Shown: piece by piece, positions 33,433 to 43,424 of the stretch
Layout of the letters: each line of letters begins with the position of its first letter
Numbering within the stretch: the stretch's first letter is position 1
Assembly (NCBI GenBank): GCA_950022655.1
Contig: OX465582.1
Span: 90,115,801 to 90,179,800 of the forward strand
DNA length: 64,000 bases
Source of the DNA: Alentia gelatinosa
Taxonomy: Eukaryota; Annelida; Polychaeta; Phyllodocida; Polynoidae
Reading direction: 5' to 3'
Notes under the pieces: generated by a model
What the model was told of the DNA's origin: nothing
What the model saw: the letters and a program-made list of their open reading frames with translations, nothing else
The model's database searches: none
Position numbers and translations under genes: made by a program

Positions 33433-34317
33433 TTATACAAGATAAGGTGCCATGGCTGCCGAAGATGACCAAGTGCCGAGACGCTGCAAGTCTGCGGCCG
33501 GCATGCCATGGGCATGAAAAAATTGGGCCCCCCCCCTCCGGAACGAGTGAGGAGTCACCTCGTCCGCCTGGGGAAAACCGGCCCGTTGCAAGAGGCAACG
33601 CGCGACCGCGGTGAACTGAGAGGCCGAAAACGGCTCCGCTGGTCGTAGGAGAAACATGGGGTCTAACGGCCGCGCGGGCGCGGCCGCTATATAAGATCTC
33701 CATGCCCTCACTGGGCATAATGCCCTGTCGTCAGACGGATCCAGGGAAATCACGGCCGGGGAACGGCCGGGTCCTATGGTCTTAGCAGATCGCACGGTAA
33801 GCACTAAGCGTCCGTCCTGGATGACCGCGTCGGCGCGCAGAAGCGCGTGAGACGATTGGCGCCTCCCCGGAGGTGGCGCGAAGAGATTAGAGGCGCGAAG
33901 TAGGGAGAAAAAAGCGACGAGCGCCACGGCTTTGACGAGAACCCCGGTCGTGAGCGATGCCGCCTGGTTGGCGATCGACGACAACATATCCATGGTGATA
34001 GGGGGGGCGTGGCGGAGGATGTGCGCCGACTGCAGAGCCGTACCGCGCAACACTGCCGCGGCCTGCCGTGAGCTGAAAGCGCTGGCGTCCCCTCCGTGGT
34101 CCGAGAGCCAAGCGCGGGCGCCGGAGATGGCGTTCCTCACGGCCGCGGGCGACGAGAACGTATCCGCCAGGTGCTGGATGTAGAGGCATGCCTCCAGGAC
34201 CGTAGGCCGGAGGATGACCGCGGTGTGCCCGGCGGCGAAGCGGATGTACCTCCGCGCCTGTACCTCCTTGTTCCTGTGTGTGGAGGGGGCAAGCGCGGCG
34301 TCGTGGGAGGCCCTCAT
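33433..34317 (-). CDS. Tyrosine recombinase of the Ngaro-like element
   Basis: A 294-residue integrase of the lambda tyrosine-recombinase fold, expected to insert the circular DNA intermediate. The catalytic residues are present in order: Arg141 (FFSLLRASNLF), His257 and Arg260 (TPHSFRRGGA), Trp283 in the usual His/Trp position (LGTWSSS) and the nucleophile Tyr292 (APYLV). The N-terminal ~110 residues form the predicted core-binding domain. Translation probably reinitiates at the ATGA overlap with RT. The frame is intact and ends 19 bp before repeat B1. With RT broken, this copy might still supply recombinase in trans. Confidence 0.9.
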   Translation of the reverse strand: MRASHDAALAPSTHRNKEVQARRYIRFAAGHTAVILRPTVLEACLYIQHLADTFSSPAAVRNAISGARAWLSDHGGDASAFSSRQAAAVLRGTALQSAHILRHAPPITMDMLSSIANQAASLTTGVLVKAVALVAFFSLLRASNLFAPPPGRRQSSHALLRADAVIQDGRLVLTVRSAKTIGPGRSPAVISLDPSDDRALCPVRAWRSYIAAAPARPLDPMFLLRPAEPFSASQFTAVARCLLQRAGFPQADEVTPHSFRRGGAQFFHAHGMPAADLQRLGTWSSSAAMAPYLV

Positions 34318-36156
34318 CCGCGCGTGGAGGTCGTGTGGTGTGCCTGCAATTTACAAACCAATATTGAAGAGATCTGCGTGTGTAGGGACATCGGCGTGGC
34401 TCGGCACGTGCATTGGGGGGGCGGCCCCCCCACCCCCCCCGGAAGCACGTCGGTGTCTCTGAGGGCGGCGTCGAGCCCGACTTGCCGCGCGCATGCGGCG
34501 ATCTGGCTGTTCCTGATGACCCCCGAGGCGAGGGGGGCGAGTACGCCCGGATGGGAGGCGTGGACCCGGATGGCGACGCCCGGGGGGGCGTGAGGAGCGA
34601 GGAGATGCAGCGCCACGACCAGGGCGTAAGCGTGGCGAGAAGCGTCGTCCGAGGGGATGTCCGCGTCGCTGGGGGCCCACTCCCACCGGACGGCCGACCC
34701 CTCCAGAGAAGCCGTGACGCCTGCCGCGGGGACGTCGATGTGGAGGTCGGTAGAGGCGTCGGGCGGGCCGAAGTAGTGACGCCCGTTCGAGGACGTCGCG
34801 TAAGCACGGAACCACGCGATGTCCGCGTGCATCTCGCGGCCCACTGTGATAACTGCGGCGCCCTGCGACGCCCGTAGGGCCGAGAAGAGGCGTGTCATGA
34901 AGCGGTGGGCGTAGCGGACGCAGTGGCCGACGTGGACGAGACGCCCCAGGAGGGACTGGAGTTGATGGCGAGATGCGTGGGATCGGCCCTCCCACTCGCG
35001 GCACACCTCCAGGACGTCTGCGAGCTTGCCGGGGGGAATGGAGACGGTGGCCGCGTCGATGTCCAGCACGAAACCCAACCAGGTAAGGCGGCGGGTGGGG
35101 GGCTGGCACTTCTCCGCGGCGAGTTGGAGGCCCAGATGGTCCGCTAACCACAGGAAGTGGCCGTACGCCTCCTGAGCGGCGCGCTTCCCTGCGGCAACTC
35201 CCGCGAAATCGTCCAGATACGCAAGGCAGTGCCGGCCGCGGGAACGCATCATATAGACTACCCCGTTCGATGTGCGCTGGCACGCGATCGAGGAGGTGCG
35301 GCAACCGAACGGAGGGCATCGCTCCACGTAGAAAGACCCCCCTACACGGAAGCACAGTAGGGGGGCGTCGACGGGGTCTATCCGGAGTTGACGATACGCC
35401 CTGGAAAGGTCTGCAGACCAGACGTGAGCCGTAGGGCCAGCCGCGAGAATTTCCTCGATCAGGTCTCCCACCCCGGGGAGGGTGTAGGTGGCGGGAGACC
35501 CCAGATAGAGACCGGGTGCGATGGCGTCGTTGACCGCCTGGCCAGGTGGGAACGACAAATCCAGTATGACTCGCACGCCCTCCCCCCCCCTTCTTAGGAC
35601 GAGTGAGGAGGGGGGAGACCTGTGACCACTGGCCGAAAGGTAGATGAGTGAGGGGGCCCGTCAGACCCCCGAGAAGTAGTTCCTTTTCAGCGAATGCGGC
35701 AAGGGCGTCGCCCTGGGCCCTCCCGGAGGCATGGTTGCTGAACGTGGAGATGGGCCAACGTGACTGATCAAAACTAATCGGCCAGCCGTAGCGGAGGAAA
35801 TCGCACAGCTCGGCGTCGTGGAAGTTGGTGAGGAGTGCGGCCCAACGGTCGACCCGTAGACCAGATGGGACCTCGCGGCGAGCAGCTCAGTAATTGTAGT
35901 CGCCGCAGGCACGCACAGCGTCGTAGAGCGCCGCCTCCACGGGAAAGCGACCGCGGAACTCGTCCGAGGGGGGGGGGGCGCCACACTTCGGCGGCAGGTG
36001 CGTCAACAGAGCTTGCCGGGGGAGGGTTGTCCGCCCCACCCCCCGAAAGACGCTCCCCCCGCCGGAGCGAGTTAAGCAGAATTGTTGGCGGCGGCAGGTC
36101 GTCCTCCTGCCTGCCCGCGAAAGGGCGTACCAGCAGCGTGACTGCCGGCGGTGGCC
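34314..36156 (-). pseudogene. Reverse transcriptase/RNase H of the Ngaro-like element, two lesions
   Basis: Would copy element RNA into DNA. The first frame is open from 36156 and overlaps the gag end. An in-frame TGA at 35887-35889 interrupts a conserved region just before VPSGLRVDRWAALL. The frame then runs through PFGQWSQVSPLLTRP to a run of nine C on the plus strand (35582-35590), where one extra base shifts it. It continues in the next frame to 34314. That part holds the first catalytic Asp (WSADLSRAYRQLRID, residue 56 counted from the GTG at 35576), the YLDDF catalytic motif (120-124) and GFVLD. An RNase H-like region near residues 270-355 lacks some expected acidic residues. The stop TGA overlaps the recombinase ATG as ATGA. 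Both lesions could be sequencing errors or fresh mutations. Confidence 0.85.
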
Positions 36157-37178
36157 TCATGGCGAGCCCTTATCCGGCAATCAACGAAACTGTGGGCGTG
36201 ATGGGCTCCAAAGTTGTCAGAACAGTAGGAGCAACAGTGAACAACAGTTCCCCCACTCGTAGAATGCGGGGGGGTGACGGCACAACCCCCTTCACTATTG
36301 TACAACTTGCAGGGGGGGTGGACTGAGGAGAAACCGGGCGCCTTGCTTTTCTTCTTTGCCGCCGGTGCCTCCACCGCGCGGCAAACGCGGGAACTCTCGG
36401 AACGAGAAATCGCCGTGCGTAGGTGCTGGATTTGCTCGGTATCCTCCCATCCCCTGGCGAAACGACCTTCTGCCACTCGTATGAAGATTTCCTCGCTCCA
36501 CCGGCGAACGGCTGCGAAATCGTAATCCAAACAATCTTCCACGACCTCCCTGAGGTGTGAAAGTACATGTGGTTTGACGGTAGGGGGCACCGCCGCATCG
36601 TCCACGATGCGGAGGATACCCCAAATATGTTCCTGCAAATTTACGGTGCCCAGACTCATGTGGTCCTTACGGCTGGGGAGCAATACATAGTGGCAGGGTA
36701 TAACGAATTTACCTCTATTTGGCCGTAGTACATGGGCCGTAGATTGCAGTAATAGGCGCACTTGGTCGTCGATAGATTGATCTTGATACTGGACGCCGAG
36801 AGCAGGAGCGTCCCTGGGAATCCAGGGATGCGCCAACATGGATGCCGCGAAGCCATCGTTAACGGCCGTTGGTACTGTACTCACATTAGCATTCGGGCGA
36901 TGTAACTCGAAACCCCTCATCTGGGTACCCGTAGGCGTCGATGGAGAAACTTGTGGGACTGCCATCGCGGAATCGTTCATAGGCCTGGACGGCGAGGCTG
37001 CCGCCTGATTCCTAGAGGCTGCCGCCTGAGTGAAAGCCATCAGTGCAGATTTCATAGTCCGCATTTCGCGACTCAAATCCTCGATTTTCTTGTCCATTTT
37101 TACGTTCTTGTTTTCCCCTGCCGAAGTCTTTTTAACGATTTTCTGGGTCTTGCCCGCGGGAGTTTTCTTCGGGGACAT
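36072..37178 (-). CDS. Gag-like protein of the Ngaro-like element
   Basis: The structural nucleic-acid-binding protein expected to package element RNA. The frame is open from 37235, but I prefer the internal Met at 37178 because a basic N-terminus, MSPKKTPAGK, follows it. A predicted coiled stretch (MDKKIEDLSREMRTMKSAL) lies near residue 30. A central globular region (LRPNRGKFVIPCHYVLLPS, then WGILRIVDDA) follows, and the C-terminus has a zinc-binding-like arrangement: PCKLYNSEGGC, HCCSYC, GAHHAHSFVDC. Cys/His clusters of this kind are typical of DIRS/Ngaro gag proteins. The stop at 36072 lies inside the start of the RT frame, which is -1 relative to gag and overlaps it by about 85 nt. The reading frame appears intact. 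Confidence 0.78.
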   Translation of the reverse strand: MSPKKTPAGKTQKIVKKTSAGENKNVKMDKKIEDLSREMRTMKSALMAFTQAAASRNQAAASPSRPMNDSAMAVPQVSPSTPTGTQMRGFELHRPNANVSTVPTAVNDGFAASMLAHPWIPRDAPALGVQYQDQSIDDQVRLLLQSTAHVLRPNRGKFVIPCHYVLLPSRKDHMSLGTVNLQEHIWGILRIVDDAAVPPTVKPHVLSHLREVVEDCLDYDFAAVRRWSEEIFIRVAEGRFARGWEDTEQIQHLRTAISRSESSRVCRAVEAPAAKKKSKAPGFSSVHPPCKLYNSEGGCAVTPPHSTSGGTVVHCCSYCSDNFGAHHAHSFVDCRIRARHEATAGSHAAGTPFRGQAGGRPAAANNSA

Positions 37179-37237
37179 CTTTAGGCGTCGCAGATGCACG
37201 AAAAAGGGAATTTGTCGGCGTAATAGCAGGATCAAAC

Positions 37238-37416
37238 AAAATGTTCAAAGGCGTCTTTGATGGCGTGCGGCATGACGTCACGAGGATGATGTCACAACGG
37301 CCGTGAGTCTCTAGATGGCGCTGCATCCGGGGAGACCGGAATGCGTCTCGTAATCGTCAGGGGGCGCCACTCCGTTCTCCTCGTGAGTCCATTAAACCTC
37401 CTCAGTCGGTCACAAT
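37238..37416 (-). repeat. Split direct repeat A1 (element 5' end)
   Basis: 179 bp, matching A2 (33085-33263) except for two visible substitutions. It lies directly upstream of gag and probably contains the element promoter. The outer trinucleotide is AAT on the plus strand. Confidence 0.9.
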
Positions 37417-37567
37417 TAGAATTTACTTAGCAAATCTATATGACATCATCTCACATTCACTAAGCCCAGGCCGTGGCGTAGTATTGTCACTTTAAGGGGT
37501 GATGGGTGAGTATTTTATTCTAATGAACATTATTCCTATGGCTAAACTTGTACCAAGGGTGAGATAA
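37417..37567. other. Right flank of the retrotransposon insertion
   Basis: The sequence ending GGCCGTGGCGTAGTATTGTC near 37487 matches the inverted 58225-58260 region, so it is part of a dispersed hairpin-family repeat that the retrotransposon split. Confidence 0.5.
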
Positions 37568-37741
37568 AGTATAAAACCCCACTTATGGGACACCTTGCTT
37601 AAGGGGCCACCCTGCTAAAGGGACAATTCACTTGGAACAGAAATTTTTATTTAGTTTATTTCAACTTTACTTAAGGGGACATCCTGCTTAAGCGGCAACT
37701 TTGCTCAGTATGGAGGGTGGGACCGTAATTGGGGTTTTGTA
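37568..37741. mobile_element. MITE-like element with pogo/Tigger-like ends (copy 4)
   Basis: It starts AGTATAAAACCCCACTTATG and ends TTGGGGTTTTGTACT. The interior resembles 32530-32686. Confidence 0.6.
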
Positions 37742-37764
37742 CTTAGAAAGAACTGTATCGATAT

Positions 37765-37990
37765 TAGTATAAATAAACAATACTTCATGAGTTTTGATCA
37801 CAGTAATCATCATTGAAGCAAAGCCAAGTGATGATTATGGCGCATCCAAATGAGTGGAGTATTTTACGATTTGAGTACGGTTCTCACCCCTACCAGAGAC
37901 ATTAGAATAGAATCACAATATCAGAATGATTCAGAATTCAGAATTACTTACGCAAATCCAGTTAGGAACATACAAATCTCCATGTTGATC
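37765..37990. mobile_element. Composite hairpin element (copy P3)
   Basis: The palindrome 37765-37873 has apex GAAGCAAAGCCAAGTG, then TACGGTTCTCACCCC and CACAATATCAGAATG. The tail resembles both flanks of the retrotransposon. Confidence 0.65.
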
Positions 37991-37999
37991 TTTTGTCTA

Positions 38000-39980
38000 C
38001 TGTCCCTCATAACTCCAAGAGTACTGTACCTGTGCCAATCGTATGGGACAGGAGAGGCGCGGGAACCAGAATGCTCAACATCCCTCAAAACACCTGCGCT
38101 AATCATATGAGACAGGAGAGGTGGTGAATCCAGTTGGCTCAAAGTCCCTCAAAACTCCCAGAGTTCTGTACCTGCACGAAATGTACAAGATGGGAGAGGG
38201 GTGGGCTCCCAGCATGCTCAAATTACCTCAAAACTCCTAGAGCACAGTAGCTGTGCTATTCATATTTGGCACGGAGGTGCAGGCTTCCAGAATGATCAAA
38301 GTCCCCCAAAACTCCACGAATACTGTACTTGCGCTAATCATGTGGGATGGGAGAGGCGCAAGCTAACATTATGCTAAAAGTCCCTCAAAACTCCCAGAGT
38401 ACTGTTCTTGCACTAATCATATGGGATGGGCAAGGTTTGGGCTTCCAGCCCGGTCAAAATACCTCAAAAGTCCCAGAGTATAGTACTTTTGCTAATCAAT
38501 ATGCTCAAAGAATTTCAAAACTCCCAGAACACTGTTCAGGACTGTGCTAATCGTACAGGATAAGTGAGCTGCGGGCCAACAGCATGCTCGAAGTCCCTCA
38601 AAACTCTCAGAGTACTGTACCTGTGCTAATGGTAGAGACAGGAGAGGCAAGGGAACCAACATCCAGCTAGCTCTGTCTACTATTCCACCAGTCATCATTT
38701 CTGCCCTTGACCTGCAGGCTATCCAACCTGGCTCCCGGATGATGGATTGTGGGCAACCAGTATGCTCAAGGTACCTCAAAACTGCCAGAGCACTGTACCT
38801 GCGCTAATTATACAGGACGGGAGAGGTGCGGGCTTCCAGAATGCTCAAAGTCCCTCAAAACCCCCAGAGCAGTGGACCTGCGCTAATTGTATGGGACGGG
38901 AAAGGCGTGGGCTTCCAGTATGATCAATGTCCCTCAAAACTCAAAGGGTATTGTACCTGCACTTATCGTATGGGACAGGTGAGATGCGCGAACCAGCATG
39001 CTCAAAGTCCCTCAAATATCCACGAGCACTGTACTTGTGGTGATCCTACAGATTAGGAGAGGCGCAAGAACCAGCGTGTTTGAAGTCTCTCAAAACTCCC
39101 AGAGTACTCTACCTGCGCTAATCGTATGGGACGGGCAAAGTACGGGCTCTCAGCATTCTCAAAGTGCCTCAAAACTCACAGAGTACTGTATCTGTGCTAA
39201 TCGTACGGGAAGGGAAAGGTGCAGGCTTTTGGTATGCTCAATATTCCTCGAAACTCCCTGGGTACTGTACCTACGCTAATCATATGAGACAGGAGAGGCT
39301 TAAGCTAACAGTATGCTAAATGTCCCTCAAAACTCCCAAAGCACTGTACCTGTGTTATGAGACGATAGAAGAGCAAGCCCCAGCTTCCATTTAACTCTGT
39401 CTACTATTTTACTGGTCGTCATCTCTGCTCTTGACCTGCAGGCTAATCATATAGAGTTGTCAGTAGATAACAGAGTATGTGTAAGCTAGTAAGAGATATT
39501 TTGGTTGTCAGTAGGTAACATAGCCTAAGTACTTATTATATAATATAATGGCTGTCACTAGATATCTAAGAAAAACTACATGATGTGACATAGTAATATG
39601 GATAAGTATATTAAACATCTTAATATGGTAACTTAACATGAAAATACTGTATAGGTGTATAAGTTCTCTGTGTGTATGCTTGAGTGTAATGTCCAGTACT
39701 TGTTAATGACCATCACTGGGAAGAACGTCCGTGGACGACAGTCTGTGTCTGTTTATTGTTTACCTGAATAAAAAAAAAAAAAAAAAAAAAGGACGGGAGA
39801 GGTGCGGACTTCGAGTATGCTCAAAGTCCCTCAAAACTCCCAAAGCACTGTACCTGCGCTAATCGTATGGGGCCGGTCAGGCGTGGAAACCAGCAAACAG
39901 CTAGCTCTGTCTACTATTTCACCGGTCGTCATTTCTGCTCTTGACCTGCAGGCTATCCAACCTGGCTCCCGGATGACGGG
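38000..39980. repeat. ~79-bp tandem array, interrupted once
   Basis: About 20 diverged units with CCTCAAAACTCCCAGAGTAC, TGTACCTGCGCTAATCGTAT and GGGACGGGAGAGGCGCGGG. Spacing ranges from about 68 to 89 bp. A longer variant segment (CTAGCTCTGTCTACTATT, CTTGACCTGCAGGCTA) occurs near 38670, 39400 and 39900. A polyadenylated insert occupies about 39455-39790. Confidence 0.9.
39455..39790 (+). mobile_element. Truncated retro-insert with poly(A) inside the tandem array
   Basis: The sequence is unlike the array. It ends with an AATAAA signal (39767-39772) and 21 A (39770-39790), after which the array resumes as GGACGGGAGAGG. This is the 3' end of a LINE, SINE or processed transcript. No clear target duplication is visible. 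Confidence 0.7.
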
Positions 39981-40019
39981 GCGTGGGCAACCAGCGCCGG
40001 TTGTAAAACACGGTAATTG

Positions 40020-40420
40020 TCGTCTGCCATTTCCCGCGCTTTTACATTCCCAGCCACGTGTGACGTTTTCCCGCGCCGCGCGACCACAGCGTCCGGTGCA
40101 CGGATATCGGAAATCATTACAAACCTCCCCTTCCCGACATGCCTTTCGAAACTTCACCGATTGTTACCGGCTGGCCATGTTTACAAGTTACCTCTGCCCG
40201 CCCCTGGTACCAGCGTGCTGGATCGATTCGCGTGGTATCGGGTCGCGCGGGCGGATGTCTAGCGGGAGGCGTGTTTTTGTTGTTGGTATTCTCTCGTGAA
40301 ACAATTCTCAGCGGCGCGACGGGGAAGAACGAGACAGATTGTCCAGTATTCATGACTGCTGCCGAGTGAACGTCTGTATGCTCCAACTCGACCACTCAAA
40401 TTGCATCCTCATTTCAAAAG
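40020..40420. promoter_or_regulatory. Candidate CpG-rich promoter-like block
   Basis: Two E2F-like sites (TTTCCCGCGC at 40030-40039, TTTTCCCGCGCC at 40066-40077) bracket an E-box CACGTG (40055-40060) that abuts a CRE half TGACG (40061-40065). The following 300 bp are CpG-rich and non-repetitive. Open frames here have no recognised domain. No host gene is identified, so the function is inference. Confidence 0.38.
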
Positions 40421-40569
40421 CCGAGGTTTTAAAGGCATATCCGACAATTTACTTTGAAACGTAAAACCCATGCCATTTCCCTGAAAATTGAATATGATAA
40501 TCTCCAAGTGAGATAGAACACATAGCTAATTTAAAAAGGGTTTTTTTTGAAAGCCTTTAACCCTTTAAC

Positions 40570-40735
40570 TGCAGCATAATGACTCCAGGCATTCCCCAGG
40601 CTACGGCAGTATGATGCCTCCAGGCATTCCCTGGCTACAGGAGCAAGATGCCTCCAGGCATTCCCATGGCTACAGCAACATGATGTCTCCAGGCATTCCC
40701 TGGCTACAGGAGCAAGATCCATCCAGGCATCTTAG
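40570..40735. repeat. 34-35-bp tandem repeat
   Basis: Five units with GATGCCTCCAGGCATTCCCT and GGCTACAGGAGCAA. Unit starts fall at 40613, 40647 and 40682. Confidence 0.9.
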
Positions 40736-41409
40736 AGGCATCATTGATTCTTATATACAAAATTTAATAAATAAAAAAAAAATTGTTCGAAATGAACGGA
40801 ATTTTGACAAAGTATAAGAGGCATATTGGACATATTGTATTGGGCTTTTTCCCAAATAAGGTGCCTGCTGTAGGAGGGTTGTTTCTGCTGGCAATGCATG
40901 CAGTGTTATCCTGTGCGGGGACCTGGGTGCTGCAGGGAAAGGGTTAAAGGTACAGACTTGACTAATTTGGAAATATAGTTTTCTCAATTTATTCAAAAAC
41001 AAGGTGACAATTAGATTTTACAGTTTTAATATGTATTACATCAGAACTTTATAGTTCATCGATGGCTAGTGTACATATATATTGCATGCGCTCGGATATT
41101 ACTACGCGTTAACTACTCGGAGCATACGACTGCTTGTATCTGAAACCAGTCAATATTGTGTACGTTTTGTCCTGCAGGACACTGCAAGGAGGAATGCCTA
41201 TAAAGGCGATTGTATGTTGTCTATGTTACCTTAATATAAGAATAAAGTTACTGGAGCATAAGATTAACCCCCCTTAGCGGAAACAGCTAAAATAGCATGG
41301 TTTGGTGGGGTGGAAGCCAATTCCCCCTTGGATTTTCCATGAATGGATATACAGGTACATGACAAATAAAAAAAGGAAACCAGTGTTGTGCCTATGCGCA
41401 GAGATAGGA
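40736..41409. other. Non-coding; half of a type-B hairpin
   Basis: 41086-41163 carries the apex ATTACTACGCGTTAAC and one stem-B arm (GTATCTGAAACCAGTCAATA). The opposite arm is lost. Confidence 0.55.
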
Positions 41410-41560
41410 ATAATCAGACAGTGGCGTAGATAAGAACAATTAGGCGTAGATAAGAGCTTATAGTCTACGCGTACATAAGCAGGCGTAGATATGACGATTC
41501 ATATGCTGGGCATCTCTACGCCCATTGTGCTTTATCTACGCCGAAAGTAGACATATGTAA
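41410..41560. repeat. GGCGTAGATAAG inverted/direct repeat cluster
   Basis: GCGTAGATAAG or its complement CTTATCTACGC occurs about six times in 150 bp, in both orientations. This makes an imperfect hairpin. Confidence 0.7.
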
Positions 41561-41871
41561 GCTCAAAAATTCGTCCTGTAATGGTTTTATACAGAAACTG
41601 GCTTACTTCCTTCGTACATCAGAAATCCGCGGTAAGATTATTGAGTAGATATCTCCCGATGCCGAAGTCAGAGGGATATCTGTTTGATAATTTTACCAAT
41701 TATTTTGACATACAGAGATAGTCAGCCGGTGTTTGTATTACTATATACCTAAAAATGGCAAAAATCTACTTCATGTCATAACCCTGTACGTCACAGTGTG
41801 ACGTATAAGCACAAATGTGTCAAGAGTAGCAGCGGGAAGTATGTGTAGGTGATATGTCCAAGTATCAAAGA

Positions 41872-42159
41872 AGAAACCAACAAGTTTTGGTCAAAGTTGT
41901 TCTTCTCCATGAGTTTGATGTGGAGTGATATGAACGAGGCGACAGCCAAGTGAATATCATGTAGCATTCAAATGAGTTGGAGAATCAGTTTTTTTGACAA
42001 AAACTAGTTGCTTTCTGTATTTATCTCACCCCTGTACACACTAAAAGAATAGACAATACACAGGATATAGACCCTGGGGACTGAACTGCAATACTTGTAG
42101 GGGTATGTGGAACAAGCTCCCAATGTTAAGTCCATGGGACAAAAATACCAGGGGTGAGA
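41872..42159. mobile_element. Composite hairpin element (copy P7) with module
   Basis: The palindrome 41872-42016 has apex GAGGCGACAGCCAAGTG. The module 42021-42159 runs from TTATCTCACCCC to CAGGGGTGAGAAA. Confidence 0.82.
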
Positions 42160-42584
42160 AAATACCATATACCTATAGAGGCGAAGTTTTAATTCATGTC
42201 ATACCCCATGCGTGACGATGTGACGAACGACCAAAAATACGTCATGGGTAGCAACCGGCAGTATGTGTAAATGATATGTCCATAAGTATAAAAGAAGAAA
42301 CCAACAAGTGTTAGTCAAATTCATCGTTCTTAACAAGTTTTATGCAGTATGATATGAACGAGGCGGCAGCCGAGTGAATATCATATATCATTCAAACGAG
42401 TTGGAGAATGACTTCTTTGACCAAAACGAGTGGCTTTCTGTATTTATCTCACCTCTGTATGCAATAAAAGAATAGACAACACACAGGATATAGACCATGA
42501 AGAAAGGACTGCAATACTCGTAGTGACATGGAGAACGACTTCCCAATGTTAAGTCTATGGGACAAAAATACCAGGGGTGAGATA
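42160..42584. mobile_element. Composite hairpin element (copy P6) with module
   Basis: The lead-in 42165-42296 (CATGTCATACCCC, TACGTCATGGGTAG) is shared with 41750-41871 and 42600-42690. The palindrome 42297-42437 (141 bp) has apex GAGGCGGCAGCCGAGTG. The module 42443-42584 ends CCAGGGGTGAGATAA. It is a tandem neighbour of P7. Confidence 0.82.
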
Positions 42585-42783
42585 ATACCATATACCTAAG
42601 GATGGGGAAATTCTACTTCATGTCATACCCCATACGTCACGGTGTGACGAACTACCAAAAATACGTCATGGGTAGTATATGAGGGTGATATGTCTATAGA
42701 TATATATGGTAATATATTTCATCTTAAAACTATGGAGAACGAGTTCTATGGGACAAAATTACCAGGGGTGAGATAATATCAAG

Positions 42784-43052
42784 AAACGTCACGAAATTTC
42801 ATACAATTGTTTATATGGCATGAGTTGTATTCACGGAATGATATCACGAAGCGGAGCTGGGTGATATCTGTAGCAGAAGACAACGAACGCCATGTAAACA
42901 ATTGTATGAAATTAAGTGACGTTTAGATTTTATCCTACCCGGTAACATGTTTTTAACTTCATATTTCACCTGTGGTATATAAATTTTATATGGCATAACC
43001 GTGGCATACTCCATGTTAAGTCTATGGAGATTTATATGAGGGGTAGGATAAA
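42784..43052. mobile_element. Composite hairpin element (copy P9) with TTATCCTACCC module
   Basis: The palindrome 42784-42924 is 141 bp. Its arms AAACGTCACGAAATTTCATA and TATGAAATTAAGTGACGTTT pair closely. The apex is ATATCACGAAGCGGAGCTGG. The module runs from TTTATCCTACCC to GGGGTAGGATAAA. 57423-57705 is the same element in inverse orientation. Confidence 0.85.
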
Positions 43053-43424
43053 TGGTAATATATTTCATCTTGAAACTACTGAGAGAGAGTAGAAAACTGT
43101 GCCATAATCTCCACCCAGTTCCAGCGCCAGCACCAAAGTACTCACAGTCAATGACGAATCATTTCTTTATTCAAAGGTGGGCGTCGCCCATGCGCAGAAA
43201 GAAACCAATAATCTATACTGCGTCTCGTCGTGCACGTGACCTACTTTAGCTGGTTCCTGGCCTGCAGTTCTTCACTCCCTGTTTTGCTGGTACCCTTGCT
43301 AACCTAGTTCCGGCGGTTCCCAGCCTGCCACCTTCGCTGGTGCCGTCGTGTACCTCTGTGACACTCTGCACGCCGGAGCTCCCGCAACCAGCGCTGCCCG
43401 CCTCACACGCCCCCTGGTGACCAT
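43053..43424. other. Non-coding, nothing recognised
   Basis: Low-copy DNA. I see no gene. Confidence 0.35.

Larger units (their letters stand above)
32894..37416 (-). mobile_element. Ngaro-like tyrosine-recombinase (DIRS-order) retrotransposon
   Basis: A 4,523-bp element with split direct repeats: on the minus strand A1, three ORFs, B1 joined to A2, then B2. A1/A2 are 179 bp (2 differences) and B1/B2 are 153 bp (no difference seen). The trinucleotide AAT (plus strand) occurs at all three expected places: the two outer ends (32894-32896, 37414-37416) and the B1/A2 junction (33261-33263). Gag, RT/RNase H and tyrosine recombinase occur in the Ngaro order. I see no DNA-methylase domain of the DIRS1/PAT type and no hydrolase. 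It is much more GC-rich than its surroundings. It appears young, although RT is broken. Confidence 0.9.

Noticed and set aside
33887..34807. 306-residue Arg/Pro/Thr-rich minus-strand frame and other frames over the retrotransposon
   Set aside because: Shadow frames in GC-rich DNA opposite or offset to RT and recombinase. They lack motifs.
34314..36156. DNA-methylase domain of DIRS1/PAT type in the retrotransposon
   Set aside because: No methylase motif is seen in any frame between RT and recombinase. The two ORFs overlap by four bases, leaving no room.
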